A model generated the notes under the pieces. It worked only from the letters and a program-made list of their open reading frames with translations. It had not been told where the DNA came from and did no database searches. Both the position numbers and the translations under genes were made by a program. 64,000 bases of DNA from JAFGRR01 sp964563855. Lineage in GTDB: Bacteria; Planctomycetota; Phycisphaerae; UBA1845; Fen-1342. Positions 35,872 through 44,821 of this stretch are shown piece after piece (position 1 is the first letter of the stretch; every line of letters begins with the position of its first letter). The DNA lies in the NCBI GenBank assembly GCA_964563855.1, contig CAZLYU010000001.1:1-64000 (forward strand). Direction: 5' to 3'.

Positions 35872-37023
35872 GTGAGCCATCGTCTTTGGATCCACGATCT
35901 TCCGGACTTTCAGCCAGCGATGGCGCCCGACTTCGAACTGATCGGTAGGTCTCAGGACCGCGACGGTTTGTGTGAGGGGGTTGAGCGCGGTCAGCCGGAA
36001 GTCGTATTGCTTGACCTCGACGCCGATGACGCCATCGATTGCATCGCGGCGGTTGTCCGTATCGTGCCGACGCCGAACATCGTCGGCGTCACCTCGGGCG
36101 CCGATCTGGCGCGAGTGATTCAGGCGCAGCGTGTCGGGTGTATGCAGACGACGGTGAAGCCGCTGGACGCCAACGACCTTACGGTTGCGCTACGACATGC
36201 GGTCAGCAATGCTGAGCCGCGTTCGCCGCTTTGCCAGACGCTGGCCGTTTATGGCGTGATCGGCGGTGCGGGCGCCACGACGATCGCGTGCAACCTGGCT
36301 CAGGAATTGCAAGCCATCACGCAGCGTGACACCGCGATCTTCGACCTCGATCTCGAGTTCGGCGGTGTTGCACGCGCCTTCGACCTGCACCCCGAGTTCA
36401 CGATCGCCGACTTTGCCAGTACGGGCGGCGTCGACCGGACGCTGCTGCACCGCGCCGTGACGCGCGTCGAAGGCGGGCTCTCCGTCTTTCCTCGACCGAA
36501 GTGCATCACCGAACGTGATCAGGTCGAGGAGAACGCCCTGCGTTCGATTCTGCGCGTCGCACGCGAAAGCTACTCGTGTCTCGTGCTTGACCTTCCGCGC
36601 CAACTAACCGGCGTGACCGGCGTCGCGCTCGAGGCGTCCACCAAGCTGCTTCTCGTTCTGCAACTGACGCTGCCGTCGCTCGACAACGCTGGGCGGCTGT
36701 TGAATGCTCTGGAGCAGGAGGGCTTCGATCGCGATCGCGTCGCGGTCGTGGTCAACCGGTTCCGCAAGAACGTGCATATCTGCTCGCCGGAGATGGTGGT
36801 GGAGCAACTTGGACTTGAGCCGCTGGCGTTCATTCCGAGCGACTTTCAGGCGGTCGTCGCCGCGAATGATGTCGGGAAGCCGCTGGGCGCCCGCAACACC
36901 GTTCGCGAGGCGATCTCGAAGCTGGCTCAGCATTTCCTGCCGGAAGACGAGCAGAAAGACGCCGTGTCGCAGCGTCGCGGCTGGTTTGGGCTGAGTGCGC
37001 GCCAGCAAACGGCGCCGACTTAA
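35872..37023 (+). CDS. CpaE/TadZ-like ATPase with receiver-like N terminus
   Basis: A 383-aa protein from GTG 35872 (GGAG 8 bases upstream; the frame is open further up, but that sequence is not protein-like). The N-terminal receiver-like domain keeps an Asp in VVLLDLDADD. The ParA/MinD-like domain starts with VYGVIGGAGATTIACNLA, a deviant P-loop without Lys, typical of CpaE. AIFDLDLEFGGVARAFDL and LVLDLPRQLTGVT are further Walker-type motifs. CpaE/TadZ proteins place type IVc (Flp/Tad) pilus machinery at the pole. No other tad genes lie in the window. Confidence 0.87.
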   Translation: MSHRLWIHDLPDFQPAMAPDFELIGRSQDRDGLCEGVERGQPEVVLLDLDADDAIDCIAAVVRIVPTPNIVGVTSGADLARVIQAQRVGCMQTTVKPLDANDLTVALRHAVSNAEPRSPLCQTLAVYGVIGGAGATTIACNLAQELQAITQRDTAIFDLDLEFGGVARAFDLHPEFTIADFASTGGVDRTLLHRAVTRVEGGLSVFPRPKCITERDQVEENALRSILRVARESYSCLVLDLPRQLTGVTGVALEASTKLLLVLQLTLPSLDNAGRLLNALEQEGFDRDRVAVVVNRFRKNVHICSPEMVVEQLGLEPLAFIPSDFQAVVAANDVGKPLGARNTVREAISKLAQHFLPEDEQKDAVSQRRGWFGLSARQQTAPT

Positions 37024-37102
37024 TCTGGCTCCGGGTGCCTCCCAAGAAGACGCACCGGCTTCCCGATCACAAGCTGCGCCCGACACGGCTGCTAGATAGC
37101 TC

Positions 37103-38344
37103 CTAGCTGACATACGCTTCGACGCGACTGCGGGCGACGCGGGCCCACTCGCCGTGTGGCTCCAACGCCAGGTAGCGTCGCCAGTGGGTCCGGGCTCCGG
37201 CGACGTCGCCAAGTTGTTCGAGGCACGCCGCTAGGTTGTAGAGCGCGTCGACATAGAGCGGGTCGGCATTCAAGGCGGCGTGCAGGCTGGCGATCGCGTC
37301 GTCGAGGCGGCCCAACGTCTCCTGCACGTCGGCGAGGTTATACCACGCGTAGGGGAGGTCGGGGGCGCTGTCGACGGCGTGTTGATAGTGCGTGACCGCC
37401 GACTCCAGATCACCCAGCTCGCGCAGCACGTTCCCGAGATTGAAGTGCGTGGCGGCGCGATACTCGCCAGCCTCTTCCGGACTCAGCGTCTTCAGCACCG
37501 CGTGGTAAGCCTCGGCTGCTCGTTCAAACTGTTCTGCGTCTTCGAGCGCTTCCGCGCGCTCGATGAGCGCGTCGACGCCGTCGGCGTCGGTCGGCATTCG
37601 GAGTGCTGTGTGGTCGGGGACGCCCAGCACCGCGGGATTGGCTGATTGCGGGTTGTGGTCGAAGTCGAAGCGAAACTGGCCGTCGGCGTCGACGAGCGCT
37701 TCGCCGAGTTCCGCCAGCAGCGCGCCGCCATCCGCGCTCAACAGCCGCAACTGTGTGAGCGGGTGCTCGATATCGGGGAGCACGCCGCGCAGTTGCGTGA
37801 GGCTCTCACCCAGCTTTGCGAGCGAGGCGCCGTGTTGCAGAAGCGTGTGAATGGTCTGCAGCGAGACCACGTCGCGAAAGTCAAACCGGCCCTGCGACGA
37901 TCGAATGAGGCTGAGTTGCTCCCAGCGGCGGAGCGTGTTGACGCTGACGTCGACCAGTCGGGCCGCCTCTGACGCGTCGTAGGGTTTGGGTTCATCCGAC
38001 GAGGCCGGGGCGAGCCCTACACGCTCGCGAAAGGCCCGTTCGGAGATGATCTCGACGGGTCGTCCGGCGCGGCGGAGTGACTCGGCGCGCATCAGCTTGC
38101 TCGTGACCTGACCGTCTTCCAGCAGCGGCCAGCCGCGCATCCCAACCACCAACACGGTGGTGCGGCGCGAGACCGCATCGATCGGCACACCCCCTGCGCG
38201 ACGCACCAGCTCGTGCGCTGTCGTGCGGCTGAGGGTCGCGAGCCGCCCGGTGAACGCGACCCGCGCGAAACGCAGGGAGGCGTTGGTCTCGCTTGGCTGA
38301 TGCGTCCGCCGGGTCGCCGCGATGATGTTTCGACTGGTCGCCAT
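37103..38344 (-). CDS. BRCT - MerR-type HTH - TPR fusion protein
   Basis: A 413-aa protein with an unusual order of domains. Residues about 25-108 resemble a DNA-ligase-type BRCT domain (RVAFTGRLATLSRTTAHELV, TTVLVVGMRG, EIISERAFRERVGL). Residues about 120-175 form a MerR-like winged helix (YDASEAARLVDVSVNTLRRW, FDFRDVVSLQTIHTLL). Residues about 275-405 are TPRs (ATHFNLGNVLRELGDLESAV, PYAWYNLADVQETLGRLDDA, VDALYNLAACLEQLGDVAGA). It is a probable DNA-binding regulator or DNA-damage-linked adaptor; function unknown. Divergent from the secreted protein gene at 38468. Confidence 0.82.
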   Translation of the reverse strand: MATSRNIIAATRRTHQPSETNASLRFARVAFTGRLATLSRTTAHELVRRAGGVPIDAVSRRTTVLVVGMRGWPLLEDGQVTSKLMRAESLRRAGRPVEIISERAFRERVGLAPASSDEPKPYDASEAARLVDVSVNTLRRWEQLSLIRSSQGRFDFRDVVSLQTIHTLLQHGASLAKLGESLTQLRGVLPDIEHPLTQLRLLSADGGALLAELGEALVDADGQFRFDFDHNPQSANPAVLGVPDHTALRMPTDADGVDALIERAEALEDAEQFERAAEAYHAVLKTLSPEEAGEYRAATHFNLGNVLRELGDLESAVTHYQHAVDSAPDLPYAWYNLADVQETLGRLDDAIASLHAALNADPLYVDALYNLAACLEQLGDVAGARTHWRRYLALEPHGEWARVARSRVEAYVS

Positions 38345-38467
38345 GCACTCGAAGTGTAGCGAGCCGGCGAAGCGGGCGGATCGCGTTCTGTCGCAGTTCT
38401 GCGTATGCTCGCTTGTGAAGCTCCGCGGCGTACGGGAGCGACATCAACGCTGACTGCGAATGAAGGC

Positions 38468-39964
38468 ATGCTCCGGATAGACGTTCTGCTATCGATCGCT
38501 ATGGCTATGGCTGTTGCGCACGCCCCAGCGGCGACGTCGCCGGGCGCGGGGCCGCCGGGCGCGGGGCCGCCGGGCGCGGGGCCGCTGATGACGGTGGATG
38601 TTCCGGACCTGCAGTCGGTCATTGGGGCGTTCATTCCTGAACAGGCTGGCTCGACGACCGATGCGCCAGCGGGCGCTGAGGACGCGGGCGACTCGGACTG
38701 GCGGCGGCTGCCGAACGTGCGCGACGCATTGCTGCGTTTTGGCGCCGGGGCGCGGCTGTCGGTGTTCCCGGCCTCCTCGCCGCGGGAAGCGCGGCCCTGG
38801 CTGCTGGCGCTCGAGACGCGCGATCCTGACGAGGCGAGCCAGTGGTTCGACGAGACGATTCGGCAGTTGCAACGGGTCGCGGCGACGTCAGCGACTTGGC
38901 CAATCGGCGAGACGCGGGTGCACGCGTTTATGTTTGAGCCGCCGCGAGCGGGGTCGACCGAGGTCGACACGCCGTGGGAGTTGGCCGCCATGCTGCGCAC
39001 GGCGCGTCCGCTGGCGACGGTTGGCGGTTGGCGGGATCAACTCACCAGCTTTGACCCGTTCGCCGCTCCGCTCGCGTTGGCATATGTGGATGGAGCGCTG
39101 TTGGCGTCGCGCGATGCGGGGCTGCTGCGACGCGAACTCAGCGCGACGTCGTCCGTCGCACGCGAAGCGCGCGGTGAAGATTATCTCGTGGGTCTTGCGA
39201 TGGACCTGCCGGCGTTGGTCCGTGCGGCGCTGGACGCAGGAGGCCCGGCCGAGCAGGAACTCGTCGCGCGGCTGGGGCTCACGGCGCTGGGACCGCTCGC
39301 TGCGCGTATGCAACGCGACTCGGGCGCAGTCACCGTCGATATCAGCGTGGAAGTCGCGAGAGCTGACGGTCGCGGTCTCGGGTTGCTGCTTGCGGAAGAG
39401 CGCGGCGAAGAGGCGCCATCGACGGTCGCCTGGCCGCCGACGCCCGGCGGCGATCCCGGCTGGCGCCTCACGCTCAACGTCGCTCCGGAGGTGCTGCAGA
39501 CGCTGACGCAGACCCTGCTGCTCGACGGACGCCGCGTTGCGCCCGTCTGGCGTCGGCAACTGGTGGCGCCGACAGCGACGAACCAGATCGACCTGTGGGA
39601 GGCGCTGCCGCCGCTGCTGGCGGCGCCGATTACGGTTACGAACCGGGAGGACGTGCATGCGATCTCGGTTGGAGTCGCCGACACCGCCGGCCTGGTGCGT
39701 TTGTTTACGCGTCTCGGCGCCACGCCGGAGGTTGAGGGCGACAGGCGTCGCTATCAGGTCGGCCCGTTTGGCGCTGTGCTGCACGCCGGTCGGCTCCACA
39801 TTGGTGTGGGCGGTGATGCTGGGCCCCGTCCGCTTCTGGATGTCGAGGAAACTGCGGTCGACACCGACGTGATCGCGGTGTTCCGATCGAGCGATCTGAC
39901 CGCCGTGGCGTACGGCGTAGGACGCACCTTGCACGTGCGTATCGTGTTTCGCGCAGACCACTGA
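38468..39964 (+). CDS. Secreted hypothetical protein
   Basis: A 498-aa protein if started at ATG 38468 (MLRIDVLLSIAMAMAVAHAPA as signal peptide); the upstream start at 38405 has no hydrophobic N terminus. After the signal come three GAGPP repeats encoded by an exact 15-bp tandem repeat. The remaining 450 residues are mixed alpha/beta with phrases such as PLALAYVDGALLASRD and DLWEALPPLLAAPITV. They do not match a family I recognise. The style resembles planctomycete DUF3352-like surface proteins, which is only an impression. It ends 11 bp before a glycosyltransferase gene. Confidence 0.75.
   Translation: MLRIDVLLSIAMAMAVAHAPAATSPGAGPPGAGPPGAGPLMTVDVPDLQSVIGAFIPEQAGSTTDAPAGAEDAGDSDWRRLPNVRDALLRFGAGARLSVFPASSPREARPWLLALETRDPDEASQWFDETIRQLQRVAATSATWPIGETRVHAFMFEPPRAGSTEVDTPWELAAMLRTARPLATVGGWRDQLTSFDPFAAPLALAYVDGALLASRDAGLLRRELSATSSVAREARGEDYLVGLAMDLPALVRAALDAGGPAEQELVARLGLTALGPLAARMQRDSGAVTVDISVEVARADGRGLGLLLAEERGEEAPSTVAWPPTPGGDPGWRLTLNVAPEVLQTLTQTLLLDGRRVAPVWRRQLVAPTATNQIDLWEALPPLLAAPITVTNREDVHAISVGVADTAGLVRLFTRLGATPEVEGDRRRYQVGPFGAVLHAGRLHIGVGGDAGPRPLLDVEETAVDTDVIAVFRSSDLTAVAYGVGRTLHVRIVFRADH
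38541..38585 (+). repeat. Three perfect 15-bp tandem repeats
   Basis: The unit CGGGCGCGGGGCCGC is repeated three times in frame and encodes Gly-Ala-Gly-Pro-Pro units just after the signal peptide. Such repeats often vary in copy number by slippage. Confidence 0.85.
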
Positions 39965-39975
39965 GCGATCACAAC

Positions 39976-41067
39976 ATGCGGCTTGCGATGCTCGTGACCG
40001 ACTTGCAACGCGGCGGGGCGCCGCTGCGGCTCGCTCGAATCGCTTTGCACTTGCGAGACCGTGGTGTTCGGGTCGCGGTCGGGTGTTTGTCGGGGCGGGG
40101 CCCGCTGCACCGGGAGCTTGAACGCGCGGGGCTGACCACGTTTGCGTGCGACGCGCGGCACGCGCTCGACTGGCGCGCATTGCTGCGTTTGCAGCGGATG
40201 CTCCGCGGCCTCCAACCGGACTTGCTGTTCGCGACGCTCATGCACGCCAACGTTGGGGCGCGACTGGTGGGGCGGCGGCTTGGCGTGCCGGTGCTGACGT
40301 CCACCGCGACGATCGAGATCGAGCGGCGCTGGCACGCGCGTGTTGAGCGATTGACCGCGTCGCTTGACGCGGGATGCGTAGTCAACAGTCAGGCGCTGGC
40401 CGATCACGTCATCACCGCCCACGGCCGCTCGCGAGACGGCGTGCATGTCATTCCGCCCGCGGTCTACAACGGTGCGGAGATCGATGGCGGTCGCGACGGT
40501 GCAGCGATGCGGGCGGATCTGCGGCTGAGTGATGAACGCATCAATTGGCTGTGGGTGGGACGGATGGACCCGGTCAAACGCCTGGACATCGTCCTGGCGA
40601 CGCATCGGCGGTTGGGAGACGGTTCGCAGTTGTTGCTGGCGGGCGATGGACCGGAGGCCGAGCAGTTTGCTCGGCAGCCGGGCTTGCGTCCGCTCGGGTG
40701 GCGGCATGACATTGGTGCGCTGTTGCGCGCGGTGGATTTCCTCGTGCTGCCGTCCGACACGGAGGGGTTGCCGAACGTGGTGCTGGAGGCGTTGTGGTGC
40801 GGTACACCGGTGGTGGCGACCGATTTGCCGGCGCTGCGTGAGTTGGCGGATCGCGGGGCGCCGCTGACGCTGGTGCGGCCGGTGGGGGATCGGCGCGACG
40901 AACGTTACGCCGAGGGAGTCGCGGAGCAGTTTGCGCAGTGTCTCCGGCGTGGTCGCTCGTCGGCTGACGAGCGGGAGCGGGCGCGGGGGTGGGCGCGGCG
41001 GCATCTCGATCCCGAGGCGGCGGTTGAGGCGTTGCTGGGCGTGTTTGCGAAGTCGCTGCGGGCCTAG
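39976..41067 (+). CDS. GT4-family glycosyltransferase
   Basis: A 363-aa GT-B enzyme, 11 bp after the preceding gene. It has MLVTDLQRGGAPLRLARIA at the N terminus, VGRMDPVKRLDIVLA at the start of the C-terminal half, LAGDGPE, and a canonical EX7E motif in EGLPNVVLE. It is distinct from the GT4 enzyme at 7930, which has Gln at the second Glu. It probably acts in lipid-linked or surface glycan assembly. Donor and acceptor unknown. Confidence 0.88.
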   Translation: MRLAMLVTDLQRGGAPLRLARIALHLRDRGVRVAVGCLSGRGPLHRELERAGLTTFACDARHALDWRALLRLQRMLRGLQPDLLFATLMHANVGARLVGRRLGVPVLTSTATIEIERRWHARVERLTASLDAGCVVNSQALADHVITAHGRSRDGVHVIPPAVYNGAEIDGGRDGAAMRADLRLSDERINWLWVGRMDPVKRLDIVLATHRRLGDGSQLLLAGDGPEAEQFARQPGLRPLGWRHDIGALLRAVDFLVLPSDTEGLPNVVLEALWCGTPVVATDLPALRELADRGAPLTLVRPVGDRRDERYAEGVAEQFAQCLRRGRSSADERERARGWARRHLDPEAAVEALLGVFAKSLRA

Positions 41068-41188
41068 CGAAATCGGCGAGTTTCCCTATGATGCCACGCA
41101 TCGCGGCAGCGCCGAAGCGCGGCGGAGCGTCGCGAATGCAGTCAAAACAAGCTTGGTTCCATCAGCCACGCACCGAGAGGCCGATCGA

Positions 41189-44089
41189 ATGAAAGAAAAA
41201 TACGTCTATTTTTTCGGTAATGGCAAGGCGGAAGGCCGCGGCGATCAACGTCAGCTCCTCGGCGGTAAGGGCGCCGGGCTGGCGGAGATGACGTCGATCG
41301 GCCTACCGGTGCCGGGCGGTTTCACGATCACGGTCGACGCGTGTGCGCACGCGATCGCCAACAGGTTCGCCTGGCCGAGCGGCCTCGAGAAACAGGTGCG
41401 CGAGGGGGTCACGAAGCTTGAGAAGGCGACCAAGAAAAAGCTCGGCGACAGCAAGAACCCGCTGCTCGTCTCGGTTCGCTCGGGCGCGGCCCGCTCGATG
41501 CCCGGCATGATGGAGACGATTCTCAACCTGGGGCTCAACGACAAGTCGGTCGAGGGCCTCGCGAAAGCGACCGAGAATGAGCGCTTCGCGTGGGACTCGT
41601 ATCGCCGCTTCCTACAGATGTACTCGACGACTGCGGTCGGTCTCAGCAAGGATATCCTCGAAGACAAGCTGCACGATCTGAAGCAGCGCATCGGCGTGAA
41701 GCAGGACTTTGAAATCCCCGCGAAAGAGCTGCGCGACTTGTGCCATGAGTACAAGGCGTTCTTCAAAGAGCAGACCGGCGAGAATTTTCCGCAGGATCCG
41801 TGGGATCAGCTCAAGGGGGCGATCGAAGCCGTTTGGCGCTCGTGGAACGCCGACAAGGCCGTCACTTACCGGCGCGTCGAGAAGATCACCGATCTGAAGG
41901 GCACCGGCGTCAACGTGCAGCAGATGGTCTTCGGCAACATGGGCGACCATAGCGGCACAGGCGTGTGCTTCACCCGCGACCCCAGCACCGGGGCCAACGA
42001 GTTTTACGGCGATCTGCTGATCAACGCGCAAGGCGAAGACGTGGTGGCCGGAATCCGCACGCCAATTCATCTGGCCGACCTCGACAAGCTGATGCCGGAG
42101 GTCTACGCGCAGTTGCTTGCGGTCCGCGCTATGCTCGAGATTCACTACGCCGAGATGCAGGATCTCGAGTTCACTTTCGAGGGCGGCAAGCTCTACATGC
42201 TGCAGTGCCGCACGGGCAAGCGTACGCCGGGCGCCGCGTTCAAGATTGCGGTCGAGCAGGCGACCAAGCCGCTCATGAGCAAGGCTGAAGCGGCGCGGCT
42301 GGCGAAGAAGGGCTACCTGCCGAAGAAGTACGTCGACGCGGCGAGCAAGCCGGTGCTCACGAAAGATGCGGCGATGGCCCGCATGACGCGTGAAGACATC
42401 GAGCGGCTTTTCTATCCGGTCATTAGCAGCGAGGTGAGCGCCGAGGAGCGCAAGCGGTCTTACCTCGCGACCGGCATCAACGCCGTGCCCGGCGCTGCGT
42501 ACGGCAAGGTCGTCTTCTCGGCGGATGAGGCGGAAGCCATGGCCGCGAACGGCGACGACGTGATTCTGGTGCGCAAGGAAACCAGTCCGGAAGACGTCGG
42601 CGGCATGCAGGCCGCCAAGGGCATCCTCACGCAGACCGGCGGCAAGACGTCACACGCGGCGGTGGTGGCGCGGGGCTGGGGCAAGTGCTGCATCGTGGGC
42701 TGCGAAGCGCTGAGCATCAATTATCCGAAGAAGGAGATGACGGTCGCCGGTCAGACGATCCGTCAAGGCGACTCGATCACGCTCGATGGCTCGAGCGGCG
42801 ACTTCTATCTGGGGGCGCTGCAGTTGGTCGATCCGGAGCCGCCGGCCGAGTTCGACGTGCTGATGGGCTGGGCCGACAAGCGCCGCAAGCTGCTCGTGCG
42901 CACCAACGCCGACACGCCGGAAGATTCGCGCAAGGCGATTGAGATGGGCGCAGAGGGGATCGGTCTGTGCCGGACTGAGCACATGTTTTTCGCCACGCGT
43001 GAGCGTCAGCTCGCGATTCAGGAGATGATCGTGGCGTCGGACGAGCCGACGCGTCGCAAGGCGCTCGAGAAGCTGCTGCCTTACCAGCGGGGCGACTTCG
43101 AAGGCATCTTCGAGGCGATGGCGGGGCTGCCGGTCACCATCCGTCTGCTTGACCCGCCGCTGCACGAGTTTGTGCCCAAGACGCAGGAGCAAGCCGAAGA
43201 GCTGTCGCGCGTGGTCGGTATTCCGGCCGATCAGATTCTCGACCGCAGCGAGGCGCTGCACGAGAGCAATCCGATGCTCGGTCACCGCGGCTGCCGACTG
43301 AGCCTGACGTATCCCGAGATCCTCGAGATGCAGGTGCGAGCGATCATCGAAGCCGCCATCGCGGTGCAGAAGCGCGGCGTGAAGGTGCTGCCCGAGATCA
43401 TGATTCCACTGACGATTGCGGCGAAAGAGCTGGAGCTGCTGACCGACAAGACCCGCGAGGTTGCGGACGCGATCATCAAGGGCAGCGGTGTCAAGCTGAA
43501 GTACATGGTCGGCACCATGATCGAAACCCCGCGTGCCGCGATCACCGCCGACGAGGTGGCCGAAGTCGCCGAGTTCTTCAGCTTCGGCACGAACGACCTG
43601 ACGCAGATGACGATGGGGCTGAGCCGTGACGACGCGGGCCGATTCTTGCCCGACTACAGCAATCAGCAGAAGTTCGCCGTGTTCCCCGACGACCCGTTCC
43701 AGAGCCTCGACCAGACCGGCGGTGGCAAGCTGGTCTTGATGGGCATCGTCGACGGGCGCGATGCGCGGCCGAATCTGAAGATCGGCATCTGCGGCGAGCA
43801 CGGCGGCGACCCCGAGAGCGTCAAGTTCTGCCATCGGGTCGGCATGGACTATGTGAGCTGCTCGCCCTATCGCGTGCCGATCGCGCGACTCGCTGCGGCC
43901 CAAGCAGTGATTGAGGAAGCGTCGGCGAAGACGGGTGCGAAGAAGACGTCGCGCAAGCCCGCGGCGAAGAAGACCGCAACGAAGAAAGCCGCTGCTCGAC
44001 GCGGCGCCGTGAAGGCGGCGAAAAAGGCGGTCAAGAAAGCCAAGACCTTGCGGTCGGCGAAGACGGCAAAGAAGAAGGCCCGCCGCTAG
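41189..44089 (+). CDS. ppdK: Pyruvate, phosphate dikinase with a Lys/Ala-rich C-terminal tail
   Basis: A 966-aa enzyme from ATG 41189 (GAGAGG 8 bases upstream). The nucleotide-binding domain opens with YVYFFGNGKAEGRGDQRQLLGGKGAGLAEM in two adjoining motifs. The phospho-His domain has GGKTSHAAVVARGWGK, and the PEP/pyruvate domain ends with GICGEHGGDPESVKF, including the catalytic Cys. It interconverts pyruvate, ATP and phosphate with PEP, AMP and pyrophosphate. The usual family end is near YVSCSPYRVPIARLAAAQ (about residue 905). A further 56 residues are a run of KK/AA/TKK units like histone H1 or AlgP tails. This tail is in frame and unusual for PPDK. Confidence 0.96.
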   Translation: MKEKYVYFFGNGKAEGRGDQRQLLGGKGAGLAEMTSIGLPVPGGFTITVDACAHAIANRFAWPSGLEKQVREGVTKLEKATKKKLGDSKNPLLVSVRSGAARSMPGMMETILNLGLNDKSVEGLAKATENERFAWDSYRRFLQMYSTTAVGLSKDILEDKLHDLKQRIGVKQDFEIPAKELRDLCHEYKAFFKEQTGENFPQDPWDQLKGAIEAVWRSWNADKAVTYRRVEKITDLKGTGVNVQQMVFGNMGDHSGTGVCFTRDPSTGANEFYGDLLINAQGEDVVAGIRTPIHLADLDKLMPEVYAQLLAVRAMLEIHYAEMQDLEFTFEGGKLYMLQCRTGKRTPGAAFKIAVEQATKPLMSKAEAARLAKKGYLPKKYVDAASKPVLTKDAAMARMTREDIERLFYPVISSEVSAEERKRSYLATGINAVPGAAYGKVVFSADEAEAMAANGDDVILVRKETSPEDVGGMQAAKGILTQTGGKTSHAAVVARGWGKCCIVGCEALSINYPKKEMTVAGQTIRQGDSITLDGSSGDFYLGALQLVDPEPPAEFDVLMGWADKRRKLLVRTNADTPEDSRKAIEMGAEGIGLCRTEHMFFATRERQLAIQEMIVASDEPTRRKALEKLLPYQRGDFEGIFEAMAGLPVTIRLLDPPLHEFVPKTQEQAEELSRVVGIPADQILDRSEALHESNPMLGHRGCRLSLTYPEILEMQVRAIIEAAIAVQKRGVKVLPEIMIPLTIAAKELELLTDKTREVADAIIKGSGVKLKYMVGTMIETPRAAITADEVAEVAEFFSFGTNDLTQMTMGLSRDDAGRFLPDYSNQQKFAVFPDDPFQSLDQTGGGKLVLMGIVDGRDARPNLKIGICGEHGGDPESVKFCHRVGMDYVSCSPYRVPIARLAAAQAVIEEASAKTGAKKTSRKPAAKKTATKKAAARRGAVKAAKKAVKKAKTLRSAKTAKKKARR

Positions 44090-44113
44090 ACCGGTCGGGC
44101 TTGTGGCGTAGCG

Positions 44114-44138
44114 AGCCGCGCGCTTGGTCCGCGCGGCT
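44114..44138. terminator. GC-rich stem-loop after ppdK
   Basis: AGCCGCGCG (44114-44122) pairs perfectly with CGCGCGGCT (44130-44138), 25 bases after the ppdK stop. No T-run follows, so it may act with Rho or protect the mRNA 3' end. Confidence 0.45.
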
Positions 44139-44158
44139 TGGCGCTCGGGCAGCGCGTG

Positions 44159-44188
44159 GCGGCGGTTGATCCCCTGTTCGACCGCCGC
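44159..44188 (+). other. Second stem-loop in the ppdK-rpiB gap
   Basis: GCGGCGGT (44159-44166) pairs with ACCGCCGC (44181-44188) around a 14-base loop. It ends 32 bases before the rpiB start and would lie in the rpiB leader if the two genes are co-transcribed. Confidence 0.4.
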
Positions 44189-44220
44189 AGCCGTCCGTTT
44201 GAGCCTTTGAGAACCATCGA

Positions 44221-44697
44221 ATGCCTGAGCACTCAGCCAGCACCGTCGTTGCGGTCGCCGCCGACCACGGCGGCTTCGCGCTGAAGGGGCGCATGGTTGA
44301 TTGGCTGCGCGACTGCGGCGCGAGCGTTACCGACTTCGGCGCCAAAGTGCTCGATCCCGACGACGACTATCCCACGTACGTCGTGCCGCTGGCCGAGGCG
44401 GTCGCCCGGGGCGAGTTCGCACGCGGCATCGCGATTTGCGGCAGCGGCGTCGGGGCGTGCATCACGGCCAACAAACTGCCCGGCGTGCGTGCGGCGACGT
44501 GCTCCGACGGCTATTCGGCGCGTCAAGGCGTCGAAGATGACGACATGAACGTGCTCTGCCTCGGGGCGCGGATCGTCGGCGAAGCGATCGCGTTCGATCT
44601 GGTGGATGCATTCCTGGGCGCGACGTATAAGGCGCTGCCGCGCTATCAGCGCCGGCTCGACCAGATCGCCGAACTGGAGTCGCGCGGACGAGCGTAG
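44221..44697 (+). CDS. rpiB: RpiB/LacA/LacB-family sugar-phosphate isomerase
   Basis: A 158-aa protein. AADHGGFALKG at the N terminus and the active-site Cys in ICGSGVGACITANK are diagnostic of RpiB. GVRAATCSDGYSARQGVEDDDMNVLCLGARIVG completes the phosphate site across two motifs. It likely interconverts ribose-5-phosphate and ribulose-5-phosphate in the pentose phosphate pathway. Allose-6-phosphate or galactose-6-phosphate isomerase relatives cannot be excluded. It follows ppdK by 131 bp holding two stem-loops, and is followed by a bidirectional hairpin. Confidence 0.92.
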   Translation: MPEHSASTVVAVAADHGGFALKGRMVDWLRDCGASVTDFGAKVLDPDDDYPTYVVPLAEAVARGEFARGIAICGSGVGACITANKLPGVRAATCSDGYSARQGVEDDDMNVLCLGARIVGEAIAFDLVDAFLGATYKALPRYQRRLDQIAELESRGRA

Positions 44698-44752
44698 TAG
44701 CTCGGTTGGGCCTCTTTCTGTAGCGATCGCCGTTGCCGCACGGATGAACGAG

Positions 44753-44788
44753 CGTGGGCGCCAAGTCTCGCAAGAGATGGCGCCCACG
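44753..44788. terminator. Bidirectional stem-loop with GNRA tetraloop
   Basis: CGTGGGCGCCA (44753-44763) pairs perfectly with TGGCGCCCACG (44778-44788). Inside, TCTC and GAGA pair around a GCAA tetraloop, leaving a 2-base bulge. It lies in the convergent gap between rpiB and a PEP-CTERM gene, as expected of a shared terminator, but lacks T-runs. Confidence 0.6.
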
Positions 44789-44821
44789 CGTTGAAATCGC
44801 CAGTTGGCTTCGCTTGTGGGA

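Noticed and set aside
40931..41188. Upstream extension of the PPDK frame
   Set aside because: It overlaps the preceding glycosyltransferase, is Arg/Ser-rich, and the ATG at 41189 has a ribosome-binding site and the normal family N terminus.
42650..43903. 417-codon open frame on the - strand
   Set aside because: Antisense shadow of ppdK.
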